From Vulcanimicrobiota bacterium (GTDB taxonomy: Bacteria; Vulcanimicrobiota; Xenobia; Xenobiales; JADMJV01): a stretch of DNA of 45,069 nucleotides. The position numbers were made by a program, and so were the translations under genes. The notes beneath the pieces were generated by a model. It saw only the letters and a program-made list of their open reading frames with translations. It was not told the DNA's origin and did not search any database. Below are positions 1 to 7,184 of this stretch, in pieces (the stretch's first letter is position 1; the number at the start of each line of letters is the position of its first letter). The DNA is taken from positions 1 to 45,069 of the forward strand of contig JAHBVR010000032.1 in assembly GCA_019637395.1 (NCBI GenBank). The letters are read 5' to 3'.

Positions 1-80
1 CGCGCGCTGTTCTCAGCGGCGAGCCGTAGGTTAGCATGGTGGCCTGAGGCTGTCAACCCGTTTGGCCATGGTTTTTCAAG

Positions 81-1667
81 TCATTTGAGAGCCAGGATTT
101 TCCGCAGAATGGCCACGTTCAGGCCGTAGGTCGCGTCCAATCCCCGGGTGGAGAGTGAGCGCGCCAGACTCTCACCCGGCACCAGAGGAGCGTCGGAGGC
201 GTAGTAACCGATAGCCACCCGCATGTCGGCCTCAAGCAGCCCCAACTTCAGGGCTTGATGCACCGCCCGGAGATAGGGGATGCCTTCCATTTCCAGACCC
301 AGCGCCTTCCAGTCATCGCGATAAGAACGCAGCAACTCATCGTTCTGCAGGATCGTCCCCAGCACGGTGAGCACCGGCCCCGAATCATGCACTCCCTCCG
401 CCAGTCCCTCCAGATCAGCACAAGAGAGCCAGTTTCCACCCGGGATATCGTAGACGTCGTCGGTGCCTTCGCGAATCAAATAGCTGGGCAACATCAGGCT
501 GCCGCGCGCTCCCACCAGAGAGCCGGCCTTGCCCATGATAGAAAGGCTACGCACCCGATGCCCAGCCAGCTCGCGAAAGAGTTGCTCGCCCACCACTCCG
601 GCCTGATCGCCAAAAGCGTAATCGAAGTTGACCAGCACGGGAGGCTCGTCCCAATCGCCCAGACAGAGCCGCGGATCGCAGCCGGCGCGCGGTATGCGGT
701 CCAGGTCGATCAACTGAGCCGTCACCCCTACCCTGTCCAAATCGGTCAGCGTGTAGATACCACACTCGGCGTGCACACGAGCCTGCTCTTGAAGCCGCTC
801 TGGAGTCAACCACTTCTTCATAAGGTAGTAAATGCGATTGTCGGGATGCACATCGGCCGGAGCTTCGCCTGAGGCCAGAATTTCCGCCTGGTACTGGCGC
901 GGGAAGGGACTGAGCAGATTGACCGTCGAGTGAGTGTTGCTCGACATCAGATGAATCTGGCGCCGGCCGGCGGTATGTTCGGCCACATCGCGAGCCAGCC
1001 GATGCGCCCAGTTACGCGAGCGGTCGAGGGCGGACTGCAGACAATAGTCGCGATGCAGGCGCACGCGCAGGTGAGGTGGGCGATCGGTCAGAGCCACGAT
1101 ACGCGACAGTGTATTCTTTCCCCACAATTCGTGGAGAGCCATGATCTGGTCGTCGGTCGTGCCCAGCTCAAAGGCCAGCCGCACCAGGAGCCGATTCTCA
1201 GCGGCCTGATCGCCGCCCGCGAAGCCGCGAAGATCCTCGAGTAAGTCGCCTTTCTTAAGCAGCCGCTCGATCTTGCGAGACTCGACCTCAAAGGCGGAAA
1301 GCAGAGTGACCAGGTCAAGCAACTCGGTGACGCCCTCGCGGGCCACGATGACCATGCGCTCCGGACCCAACAAATAGGTGGCGCGCCGGCGCGACTCGAC
1401 GGAGACCTCCTGGAGCCCCTCCAGGCCGGGCACCTTGTCGGGTATATCCGACTGCACCATGATTTCGCGGACCAGGTGGATACCGTCGGGCAAGCGGGCC
1501 AGCACATAGAGCAAGGCGTCCACGTCGACCATATCCTCCACGTTGCAGAAACGGTGCAAACTGGGATGAATGGCCCGATAGCCCGCGAGAAAGTCATCGA
1601 TCAAAAAACTGCCCAGGATGGCTCCGTGGCGCACCAAAATCTCAAAATTATGAATCGATTGGCTCAT
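81..1667 (-). CDS. Conserved hypothetical protein with a nucleoside-phosphorylase-like C-terminal half
   Basis: A 528-residue protein starting at ATG 1667; the open frame continues upstream to 1919 but that part lies inside the divergent ABC-F gene, so it is rejected. The N-terminal 330 residues are mostly helical by appearance and unrecognised. The C-terminal part has N-F-D-Y-A-F-G-D-Q-A near residue 347, a Gly-rich strand (MGKAGSLVGARGS) and LGLEMEG at about 457-462. A Met-Glu-Gly element of this kind is typical of the purine/uridine phosphorylase fold, where Glu contacts the ribose. It may belong to a DUF family (possibly DUF6909), but I cannot confirm that. No signal peptide or membrane segment is visible. 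It is divergent from the ABC-F gene with only 61 bp between them. Function unknown; phosphorylase-like fold is inference. Confidence 0.75.
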   Translation of the reverse strand: MSQSIHNFEILVRHGAILGSFLIDDFLAGYRAIHPSLHRFCNVEDMVDVDALLYVLARLPDGIHLVREIMVQSDIPDKVPGLEGLQEVSVESRRRATYLLGPERMVIVAREGVTELLDLVTLLSAFEVESRKIERLLKKGDLLEDLRGFAGGDQAAENRLLVRLAFELGTTDDQIMALHELWGKNTLSRIVALTDRPPHLRVRLHRDYCLQSALDRSRNWAHRLARDVAEHTAGRRQIHLMSSNTHSTVNLLSPFPRQYQAEILASGEAPADVHPDNRIYYLMKKWLTPERLQEQARVHAECGIYTLTDLDRVGVTAQLIDLDRIPRAGCDPRLCLGDWDEPPVLVNFDYAFGDQAGVVGEQLFRELAGHRVRSLSIMGKAGSLVGARGSLMLPSYLIREGTDDVYDIPGGNWLSCADLEGLAEGVHDSGPVLTVLGTILQNDELLRSYRDDWKALGLEMEGIPYLRAVHQALKLGLLEADMRVAIGYYASDAPLVPGESLARSLSTRGLDATYGLNVAILRKILALK

Positions 1668-1728
1668 AGACCGCGAGGTTCGCGAGAGCACGCAGGAAGT
1701 CCCCGGCCGACAGCCAACGGCGTGCGCC

Positions 1729-3345
1729 ATGCTGCACTTTTCCAACATTACCAAACACCTGGGCGGCCGCACCCTGTATAAAAGCGCCAGTTTCCAAGCG
1801 AATCCGGGAGACAAAATCGGATTGGTCGGACCCAATGGGGCGGGTAAGTCGACCATCTTCCGCATTCTGGTGGGCCAGATGGGCGTGGACGAGGGAGCCG
1901 TTTCTATGCCGGCCCGCACAGTGGTCGGCTACTTCTCCCAGGATACCGCCGAAATGAGCGGTCACAGTGTGCTGGCCGAAGTGATGGCGGGCGCCGGCAA
2001 GGTAGCCGAACTGGCCGACAAAATCGCCGACATGGAAGAACGCCTGGGTCAGGAGATGAGCGAGGACGAGATGACCAGGCTGCTCGAGCGCTACGGTGAC
2101 GCGCGCGAGGAGTTCGAAGCCCTGGGCGGCTACGAGGTGGAGACGCGGGCACAAACCGTGCTGACCGGGCTGGGCATCGCCGCCGAAGACCACCACCGTC
2201 CCGTGGAAAGCTTCTCGGGCGGCTGGAAAATGCGCATCGCACTGGCTCGTATCCTGACCCTGCAGCCCGATTTGCTGTTGATGGACGAACCCACCAACCA
2301 CCTGGACCTGGAATCGATCATCTGGCTGGAAGAGTGGCTCAAGAATTATCAGGGCACGCTCATCCTGACCAGCCACGACCGCGAATTCATGAACAAGATC
2401 GTGACCCGCATCATCGAAGTCAACTACGGCCAGCTCACCATCTACGGCGGCAATTATGACTATTACGAACGGGAACGGGACTTGCGCGCCGAGCAAACGC
2501 TGGCCGCCGCCAAGCGCCAGCAAGATATGCTGGCCAAGGAAGAAGAGTTCATCGCCCGCTTCAAAGCCCGCGCCAGCCACGCCGCTCAAGTTCAGTCGCG
2601 CGTCAAAAAACTGGAGAAGATCGAGCGCATCGAGATCCAGGAGGAGGGACGGGCCGTCAAATTCGAGTTTCCCACCCCGCCCCGCTCCGGCGAAGAAGTG
2701 GTCCAGGTCAAGCATGTCAGCAAGAGCTACGGCGACAAAGAAGTCTTGAAAAACGCCGAAGCGGTCGTGCGCCGGCTCAACAAAGTGGCCGTGGTGGGTG
2801 TTAACGGCGCCGGCAAGTCCACTTTATTAAAGATGCTGGCCGGTCATCTCGAACCTACGGAAGGCACGGTAAACATCGGGGCCAGCGTCAATCTCGGCTA
2901 CTTCTCACAGAATTCGCTGGACTTGCTCAACCCCGACAAAACCGTCTTTGAACAGGTCTACGAGGAGATGCCCACGGCCACTATCGGCCAGGTGCGCACC
3001 CTGTTGGGCTGCTTCTTGTTCAGCGGCGAAGACGCCGATAAGAAGATTTCGGTACTCTCCGGCGGCGAGAAAAGCCGGGTGGTGCTGGCCATGATCCTGG
3101 CCAAGCCGGTCAATTTCCTGGTGCTGGACGAGCCCACCAACCACCTCGACATGCGCTCCCGAGAGATCCTCATGCAATCGCTCAAGGAATTCGAAGGCAC
3201 GGTGGTGCTGGTCAGCCATGATCGCCACTTTCTCAAAGAAGTCAGCAACCGCGTCTACCACATCGAGAATCACAAGATGCGCGTTTTCGAAGGCGGCTAT
3301 CAGGAATTTCTGGTGTCAGCCCAGGGCGACGCCCGAGCGCGCTAA
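1729..3345 (+). CDS. ABC-F family ATPase (ribosome-associated, duplicated ABC domains)
   Basis: A 538-residue protein with two ABC domains and no membrane segments. The first Walker A GPNGAGKST lies at residues 34-42, the signature SGGWK near 163 and Walker B MDEPTNHLD near 185. The second set is GVNGAGKST near 357, SGGEKSR near 444 and LDEPTNHLD near 465. A charged helical linker rich in Lys/Glu (about 240-310) separates them, as in the P-site-tRNA-interacting linker of ABC-F translation factors. ABC-F proteins bind the ribosomal E site and act on stalled ribosomes or give antibiotic protection; length (530-555) fits the EttA/YbiT/Uup group. I cannot assign the exact subfamily. It ends tail to tail with the next gene, overlapping by 4 bp. 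Confidence 0.93.
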   Translation: MLHFSNITKHLGGRTLYKSASFQANPGDKIGLVGPNGAGKSTIFRILVGQMGVDEGAVSMPARTVVGYFSQDTAEMSGHSVLAEVMAGAGKVAELADKIADMEERLGQEMSEDEMTRLLERYGDAREEFEALGGYEVETRAQTVLTGLGIAAEDHHRPVESFSGGWKMRIALARILTLQPDLLLMDEPTNHLDLESIIWLEEWLKNYQGTLILTSHDREFMNKIVTRIIEVNYGQLTIYGGNYDYYERERDLRAEQTLAAAKRQQDMLAKEEEFIARFKARASHAAQVQSRVKKLEKIERIEIQEEGRAVKFEFPTPPRSGEEVVQVKHVSKSYGDKEVLKNAEAVVRRLNKVAVVGVNGAGKSTLLKMLAGHLEPTEGTVNIGASVNLGYFSQNSLDLLNPDKTVFEQVYEEMPTATIGQVRTLLGCFLFSGEDADKKISVLSGGEKSRVVLAMILAKPVNFLVLDEPTNHLDMRSREILMQSLKEFEGTVVLVSHDRHFLKEVSNRVYHIENHKMRVFEGGYQEFLVSAQGDARAR

Positions 3346-4016
3346 GGTATCGCCTTCAGGACCTCATAAACCGGCTTGAGGGCCGGCGGTCCGGCCTCCA
3401 GGGGCTGTCCGCCGGCCATTTGTTTTTCCCAGCGGGAAAGCTGCTCCATGGCCCGGCAGGCGCGATACCAGGACAGGGCCCCTCCCCACAGGGCCCACTC
3501 GTTCTCCCACTGCTTGCGCACGTAGGTCGCGCCGATGTTATGGGCAAAGGCCACCCGGTCATGAGGCGGCAGAATCGCCTTGATACGCTTGAAACGCGCC
3601 TGCGCATAGAGGACTCGAATTCGTTGTTGGAAGGTATTGAGCCGGGTGGCCCGGGCCAGGTCCATCTCCGGAGTCCGCCGCTCCTTCAGCCAGATGCCGT
3701 TGAGGATGCGCACGGCCAGTTCCCAGCGCTGCTTGTCGCCGGCGGAGAGAGCTCCCATGGCGAAATCCAGCAAATACTCCTGGGTCTCCTCCAGAGGCTG
3801 GCTCAAATAACGATAGTCGATCTTGGCCAGCCCCGGAGCAATCGCCATCAACTGTCCAAAATCGTTACGCAGCTCCGAGCCGGCCGGCGCCGGCGCCAGC
3901 TGAGACCAGCCGGCATACAACTGCTGAGCCCTGCCCTTGTAGTAAAAAGTGGCGGCCATCCAGATCAAGAGCAGTAGCGCCACCAACGCCACCAGCAACC
4001 ACAGCAACCTTCTCAC
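3342..4016 (-). CDS. Membrane-anchored hypothetical protein
   Basis: A 224-residue protein if translated from GTG 4016. The frame is open to an ATG at 4115, but that start would cover the whole upstream region of the divergent phasin-like gene, so the shorter form is preferred. It begins with two Arg and a hydrophobic helix (about residues 3-23, RRLLWLLVALVALLLLIWM), then a soluble helical domain rich in Arg, Trp and Leu; topology is probably a single N-terminal anchor with the rest outside the cytoplasm. There is no lipobox. No family recognised. There is no clear Shine-Dalgarno sequence before the GTG, so the start is uncertain. Confidence 0.6.
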   Translation of the reverse strand: MRRLLWLLVALVALLLLIWMAATFYYKGRAQQLYAGWSQLAPAPAGSELRNDFGQLMAIAPGLAKIDYRYLSQPLEETQEYLLDFAMGALSAGDKQRWELAVRILNGIWLKERRTPEMDLARATRLNTFQQRIRVLYAQARFKRIKAILPPHDRVAFAHNIGATYVRKQWENEWALWGGALSWYRACRAMEQLSRWEKQMAGGQPLEAGPPALKPVYEVLKAIP

Positions 4017-4114
4017 GGGCTGATGATTGCACGCCGGTTGCAAAAACCCGTCAACCGGAGTGCAACACCCCCCCCGTAATCTCTGGGCACACCAAGCCAA
4101 AGGAAACGAAAACA

Positions 4115-4444
4115 ATGACCGACCAGTTGATGCAGCAAATGATTGATAACTCCACCAAGGCTTTCACCTCGGTGTTCTGGTTCCAGGAGCAGGGCGAAAA
4201 GTTCATGCAGACCTGGATGGAACAGAACAAAGTGAGCCGTGACCAGGCCGTCAAGATGGCCGAAAAGATCGCCGAGCAGGCCAAAGAAAACCAGAAGCTT
4301 CTTCAGGACATGGTCCAGGCCAGCGTCAAGGCCAGCTTCGACGCCTACAAGGTAGCCAGCCAGCAGACCATCGAGCAGATGCAGAAGCAGGTTGAACTGC
4401 TGACCAAGCAGGTCGAAGTGCTGAGCGCCAAAGCTGCCAAGTAA
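4115..4444 (+). CDS. Phasin-like small coiled-coil protein
   Basis: A 109-residue, wholly helical protein with long heptad-like stretches rich in Gln, Lys, Met and Glu and no Cys, signal peptide or membrane helix. The composition and a final amphipathic coiled coil (about residues 70-105) resemble the phasin superfamily that coats polyhydroxyalkanoate granules, but no pha synthesis gene is in the window, so the role is unknown. ATG 4115 is preceded by a purine-rich AGGAAA at about 4100-4105. It is followed within 5 bp by the promoter of the tRNA operon, so it appears to be monocistronic. Confidence 0.7.
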   Translation: MTDQLMQQMIDNSTKAFTSVFWFQEQGEKFMQTWMEQNKVSRDQAVKMAEKIAEQAKENQKLLQDMVQASVKASFDAYKVASQQTIEQMQKQVELLTKQVEVLSAKAAK

Positions 4445-4447
4445 CAG

Positions 4448-4476
4448 TTGACAAGGCATGGCCGGGCGGCTATTAT
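4448..4476 (+). promoter_or_regulatory. Sigma-70-type promoter of the tRNA-Val-Asp-Phe operon
   Basis: TTGACA at 4448-4453, a 17-bp spacer and TATTAT at 4471-4476. The -10 ends 9 bp before the first base of tRNA-Val, so transcription would start just upstream of the mature 5' end. The -35 is a perfect match and the -10 has five of six consensus bases. Confidence 0.85.
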
Positions 4477-4485
4477 TCCCGAGCC

Positions 4486-4560
4486 GGGCGGATAGCTCAA
4501 CGGCAGAGCACCTGCGTCACATGCAGGGGGTTGTAGGTTCAAATCCTATTCCGCCCACCA
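4486..4560 (+). tRNA. tRNA-Val (anticodon CAC)
   Basis: A full cloverleaf can be drawn. The acceptor GGGCGGA/TCCGCCC pairs completely, the D stem is GCTC/GAGC and the anticodon stem CCTGC/GCAGG encloses loop GTCACAT with anticodon CAC at 4518-4520. The T arm is 4533-4549, the discriminator base is A, and CCA is encoded at 4558-4560. It decodes GUG. First gene of a three-tRNA operon. Confidence 0.95.
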
Positions 4561-4566
4561 CGCCGC

Positions 4567-4643
4567 GGGGGCGTGGCCTAGAGGCTTAAGGCGCCGGCCT
4601 GTCACGCCGGAGATCGCGGGTTCGAATCCCGTCGCTCCCGCCA
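4567..4643 (+). tRNA. tRNA-Asp (anticodon GTC), copy 1
   Basis: The cloverleaf has acceptor GGGGGCG/CGCTCCC with one G-T wobble, anticodon stem CCGGC/GCCGG around loop CTGTCAC (anticodon GTC at 4601-4603), a T arm with TTCGAAT loop, discriminator G and encoded CCA. It lies 6 bp after tRNA-Val. An identical second copy lies inverted at 6999-7075. Confidence 0.96.
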
Positions 4644-4649
4644 CCGCTA

Positions 4650-4725
4650 GCCGCGGTAGCTCAGTTGGTAGAGCATGCGACTGAAAATCGTATTGTCGGC
4701 GGTTCGATTCCGCCCCACGGCACCA
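4650..4725 (+). tRNA. tRNA-Phe (anticodon GAA)
   Basis: The anticodon loop CTGAAAA (anticodon GAA) is closed by TGCGA/TCGTA, the D stem is GCTC/GAGC, the T arm is GGCGG-TTCGATT-CCGCC, and CCA is encoded. The acceptor GCCGCGG/CCACGGC has a C-A mismatch at position 5:68. Third and last gene of the tRNA operon, followed directly by a terminator. Confidence 0.95.
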
Positions 4726-4726
4726 C

Positions 4727-4757
4727 AGAGACCCTTGGAAACAAGGGTCTCTTCTTT
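4727..4757 (+). terminator. Rho-independent terminator of the tRNA operon
   Basis: An 11-bp perfect stem AGAGACCCTTG (4727-4737) and CAAGGGTCTCT (4742-4752) closes a GAAA loop and runs into a T-rich tract. It starts one base after the CCA of tRNA-Phe. Confidence 0.92.
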
Positions 4758-4768
4758 CTTATCCGGGT

Positions 4769-4799
4769 AAAAAAAATGCCCCCCCATTGCTGGGGGGGC
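4769..4799 (-). terminator. Rho-independent terminator for the GFA-family gene
   Basis: An 8-bp G/C stem (4778-4785 with 4792-4799) with a 6-base loop is followed, on the minus strand, by eight T residues (A run at 4769-4776). It lies about 90 bp downstream of the minus-strand gene ending at 4886. Nothing else is seen in 4800-4885. Confidence 0.85.
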
Positions 4800-4885
4800 T
4801 ACTCTGAGAGATCCACTTTCCTTAGGAGCTGAGGTCAGCATACAGCCTCCAGTACTACGAAATCTCTACCAGGTGATCCAAAATG

Positions 4886-5281
4886 TTAACTCCAATGATC
4901 CAAAATCACCGAATCCGGGTCCTGGGTCCATGAGTGGCGCCGATCTTCGTAGACGGCCACCGTCGGGGACATGAAGTCAGGATCGGCAAAAGCGCCTACG
5001 GCCACAGCCCAGAACTCGTCTAAACCGGGCACTTCCCAATAAACCGTCGAGCCACACTCGGGACAAAAATAGAGAGTAACGACCTTGCCGGTGTCTCCGG
5101 TGCGGCGGAAGACCTTGGCCTGACCTTCCAGCCGCACTTGCTCGCGAGGCCAGCGGGACTGCACGCCAAAGACGCTCCCCGTGCGCTTCTGACATTCCAA
5201 GCAGTGGCACATGGAAACCCGCACCGGCTTTCCTGAGCAATGAGCCTTCAACTGGCCACAAGCGCAACTGGCTGTCTTCAT
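4886..5281 (-). CDS. GFA / CENP-V-type zinc-binding protein
   Basis: A 131-residue protein starting at ATG 5281. The frame continues upstream to 6049, but that stretch is antisense to the PIG-L gene and not coding. The family pattern is clear: C6-x-C8, then C25-x-C27-x2-C30 (CHCLEC), then C73-x2-C76 (CPEC), together with GSVFGV and TVYWEV. This is the glutathione-dependent formaldehyde-activating enzyme (GFA) / centromere protein V fold with structural zinc. Most members have no proven glutathione-adduct activity, so the substrate is unknown. Divergent from the PIG-L gene (57 bp between starts), with its own terminator. Confidence 0.9.
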   Translation of the reverse strand: MKTASCACGQLKAHCSGKPVRVSMCHCLECQKRTGSVFGVQSRWPREQVRLEGQAKVFRRTGDTGKVVTLYFCPECGSTVYWEVPGLDEFWAVAVGAFADPDFMSPTVAVYEDRRHSWTQDPDSVILDHWS

Positions 5282-5338
5282 AGAGGCCGGCGGTTCGGTG
5301 TTCGAGGGAATGCAACCTCTGGGGAGGAAGTCCGGATC

Positions 5339-6199
5339 ATGAGCTTTCCGTTTCAACATCCCAAAGGCTGCCTTTTCGTCCCCGACGGTGCCGAGCCCGA
5401 GGCGGCGCTGAAGCGCACGACTCATCTGGGCATCGGCGCTCACCCCGACGACCTCGAATTCATGGGCTGGCACCCCATCCTGGAGTGCCTGCACAACACC
5501 CACAATCACCTGACCGGGGTCATCACCAGCGACGGTCGCTCCAGCCCGCGCTCGGGGATGTACGCGCGCCACAGCGATGAGGAAATGGTGCAGGTGCGCC
5601 TGCGCGAACAGCAACACGCCGCCGTGAGCGGAGAATACGCCGCCACCCTTTCCCTCATGTATGAAGAAACCGGCCCGGTCATGGGCGGACAGGACAGCCA
5701 GCCGCTCATCGCCGACCTGATGGAAATCATAAAACGAACCCGACCCCGGGTGATCTTCACCCACAACCTGTGCGACCGCCACCCCCATCACATCGTGGTG
5801 GTGCTGGCGGTCATCGAAGCCCTGCGCCGCCTCAACTACATACCCGAGGAATTCTATGGCGGCGAAGCCTGGCGCGGCCTGGACTGGATGAACCCGCAAG
5901 ACCGCATGCACTTTGACGTCAGCGAACACCAAAATCTGACGGCCGCCTTGATGGGCGTCTACGATTCCCAAATCACCGGAGGCAAGCGCTACGACCAGGC
6001 CACCTCCGGGCGCAAGCGGGCCAACGCCACCTACTCCGACCCCTTCCATTCCGACGACTCCAGCGCCCTGGAATACGCTATGGACCTGCTGCCGTTACTC
6101 AAAGATCCCCAGTTAAAACCGGAAGACTACGCGGCCAGTCTAATAAAAAACTTTCTCCAGGATGTGCACACCCGTCTAACTTCGGGAGGACAGGCCTGA
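5339..6199 (+). CDS. PIG-L/LmbE-family N-acetylglucosamine-type deacetylase
   Basis: A 286-residue protein. ATG 5339 is chosen because GGGGAGGAAG ends 8 bp upstream; a longer in-frame start at 5240 would run into the divergent gene. The metal-binding AHPDDLE lies at residues 34-40 and the third ligand motif HPHH at 148-151, the two hallmarks of PIG-L/LmbE zinc deacetylases that remove acetyl groups from GlcNAc-containing molecules. It overlaps nagB by one base (TGATG), so the pair is translationally coupled. This suggests it feeds deacetylated amino sugar to NagB, standing in for NagA. Fused NagB-PIG-L proteins are known in Bacteroidetes, which supports the link. Substrate is inference. Confidence 0.9.
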   Translation: MSFPFQHPKGCLFVPDGAEPEAALKRTTHLGIGAHPDDLEFMGWHPILECLHNTHNHLTGVITSDGRSSPRSGMYARHSDEEMVQVRLREQQHAAVSGEYAATLSLMYEETGPVMGGQDSQPLIADLMEIIKRTRPRVIFTHNLCDRHPHHIVVVLAVIEALRRLNYIPEEFYGGEAWRGLDWMNPQDRMHFDVSEHQNLTAALMGVYDSQITGGKRYDQATSGRKRANATYSDPFHSDDSSALEYAMDLLPLLKDPQLKPEDYAASLIKNFLQDVHTRLTSGGQA

Positions 6200-6966
6200 T
6201 GGAAGTCATCATTCTCAACACCCCCAAAGAAGTCGAACAAATGGGCGGACAACTGCTGGCTCAGCAAATCCAGAAAAAACCCGCTTCCGTTTTGGGTCTG
6301 GCCACTGGAGCGACCATGCACGGGGTCTACGCTTACCTGAGCGAACAGCACCTCGACTTCGCCCGGATCAAAACCTTCAACCTGGATGAATACTACGGAT
6401 TGGGCCCCCAGCATCGGTGCAGCTACCACACTTACATGCGCCACCACCTCTTCGAGAAGGTCAATATCCAACCCGAGAACGCGCATGTGCCCGACGGCCT
6501 GACTCCTGACGTGGAAGCCCACTGCCGGGAGTATGAAAACGCTATCGAGCAGGCCGGCGGCATCGACCTGCAACTGCTGGGCCTGGGAGAAGACGGCCAT
6601 ATCGGCTTCAACGAACCTTCGTCCTCGCTGAGCGCCGGCATGCGCATCAAAACTCTGACGCCGATGACGCGGCGCACCAACCAGCGCGACTTTCCGCCGG
6701 GCGAAACCATGCCCATGCACGTGCTCACCCTGGGCGTAGGCAATATCATGGCCGCCCGCCGCTGCTTGCTGCTGGCTCACGGGGCCAAGAAGGCGCCGGC
6801 CGTGCAGGCCATGGTGGAAGGGCCGATTACCGCTATGTGTCCCGCCTCAGCTCTGCAACAGCACCGCAGCACCACCGTCATCGTGGACGAGGCGGCGGCC
6901 GCTTTCCTGCAGCTGGCCGACTACTTCCGCTGCGTTTACAAACACAAGCCGGAATGGCAAAAATAA
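6199..6966 (+). CDS. nagB: Glucosamine-6-phosphate deaminase
   Basis: A 255-residue protein of the usual length for NagB. It converts glucosamine-6-phosphate to fructose-6-phosphate and ammonia in the cytoplasm. Phosphate-binding LGLATGAT lies near residue 34, the FNLDEYYGL motif has D63-E64, and the catalytic loop LGLGEDGHIGFNEP has D132 and H134. It is coupled to the upstream PIG-L deacetylase by a one-base overlap and is followed by a bidirectional terminator. No nagA, PTS or ROK kinase gene lies in the window. Identification is firm. Confidence 0.96.
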   Translation: MEVIILNTPKEVEQMGGQLLAQQIQKKPASVLGLATGATMHGVYAYLSEQHLDFARIKTFNLDEYYGLGPQHRCSYHTYMRHHLFEKVNIQPENAHVPDGLTPDVEAHCREYENAIEQAGGIDLQLLGLGEDGHIGFNEPSSSLSAGMRIKTLTPMTRRTNQRDFPPGETMPMHVLTLGVGNIMAARRCLLLAHGAKKAPAVQAMVEGPITAMCPASALQQHRSTTVIVDEAAAAFLQLADYFRCVYKHKPEWQK

Positions 6967-6970
6967 AGAA

Positions 6971-6997
6971 AAAGATCCCGAGCAGATCGGGATCTTT
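6971..6997. terminator. Bidirectional terminator between nagB and tRNA-Asp
   Basis: AAAGATCCCGA (6971-6981) pairs perfectly with TCGGGATCTTT (6987-6997) around a 5-base loop. There are A residues upstream and T residues downstream, so it can end both nagB transcripts and the minus-strand tRNA-Asp transcript. Confidence 0.9.
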
Positions 6998-6998
6998 T

Positions 6999-7075
6999 TG
7001 GCGGGAGCGACGGGATTCGAACCCGCGATCTCCGGCGTGACAGGCCGGCGCCTTAAGCCTCTAGGCCACGCCCCC
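6999..7075 (-). tRNA. tRNA-Asp (anticodon GTC), copy 2
   Basis: The reverse complement is identical over all 77 bases to the tRNA-Asp at 4567-4643, including the encoded CCA and the G discriminator. It is a single-gene transcript with its own promoter and terminator. The two copies form an inverted pair around the GFA/PIG-L/nagB block. Confidence 0.96.
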
Positions 7076-7087
7076 GCGTGAGTCTGC

Positions 7088-7116
7088 AGGGTATCAGTCC
7101 GGAGGCTTTACGTCAA
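7088..7116 (-). promoter_or_regulatory. Promoter of tRNA-Asp copy 2
   Basis: On the minus strand TTGACG (7116-7111), a 17-bp spacer and TACCCT (7093-7088). The -10 ends about 12 bp before the tRNA 5' end. The -35 is near perfect, the -10 weaker. Confidence 0.7.
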
Positions 7117-7184
7117 GACCGGGAGTCCAAAATCAAGGGCCTTTGAGAGTAGGGGTTTATCAGGAGAGCTGTTATGATGCAAAC

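Noticed and set aside
1648-2715. A 355-codon minus-strand frame opposite the ABC-F gene
   Set aside because: It mirrors a conserved ABC-F coding sequence, has a His/Gly/Leu-rich composition typical of antisense frames and no family motif.
4017-4115. Upstream ATG start for the membrane-anchored hypothetical protein
   Set aside because: It would put 33 extra residues before the anchor and cover the whole control region of the divergent gene.
5282-6049. N-terminal extension of the GFA protein
   Set aside because: The sequence before Met at 5281 is antisense to the PIG-L gene and has no GFA features; the family begins at MKTASCACG.
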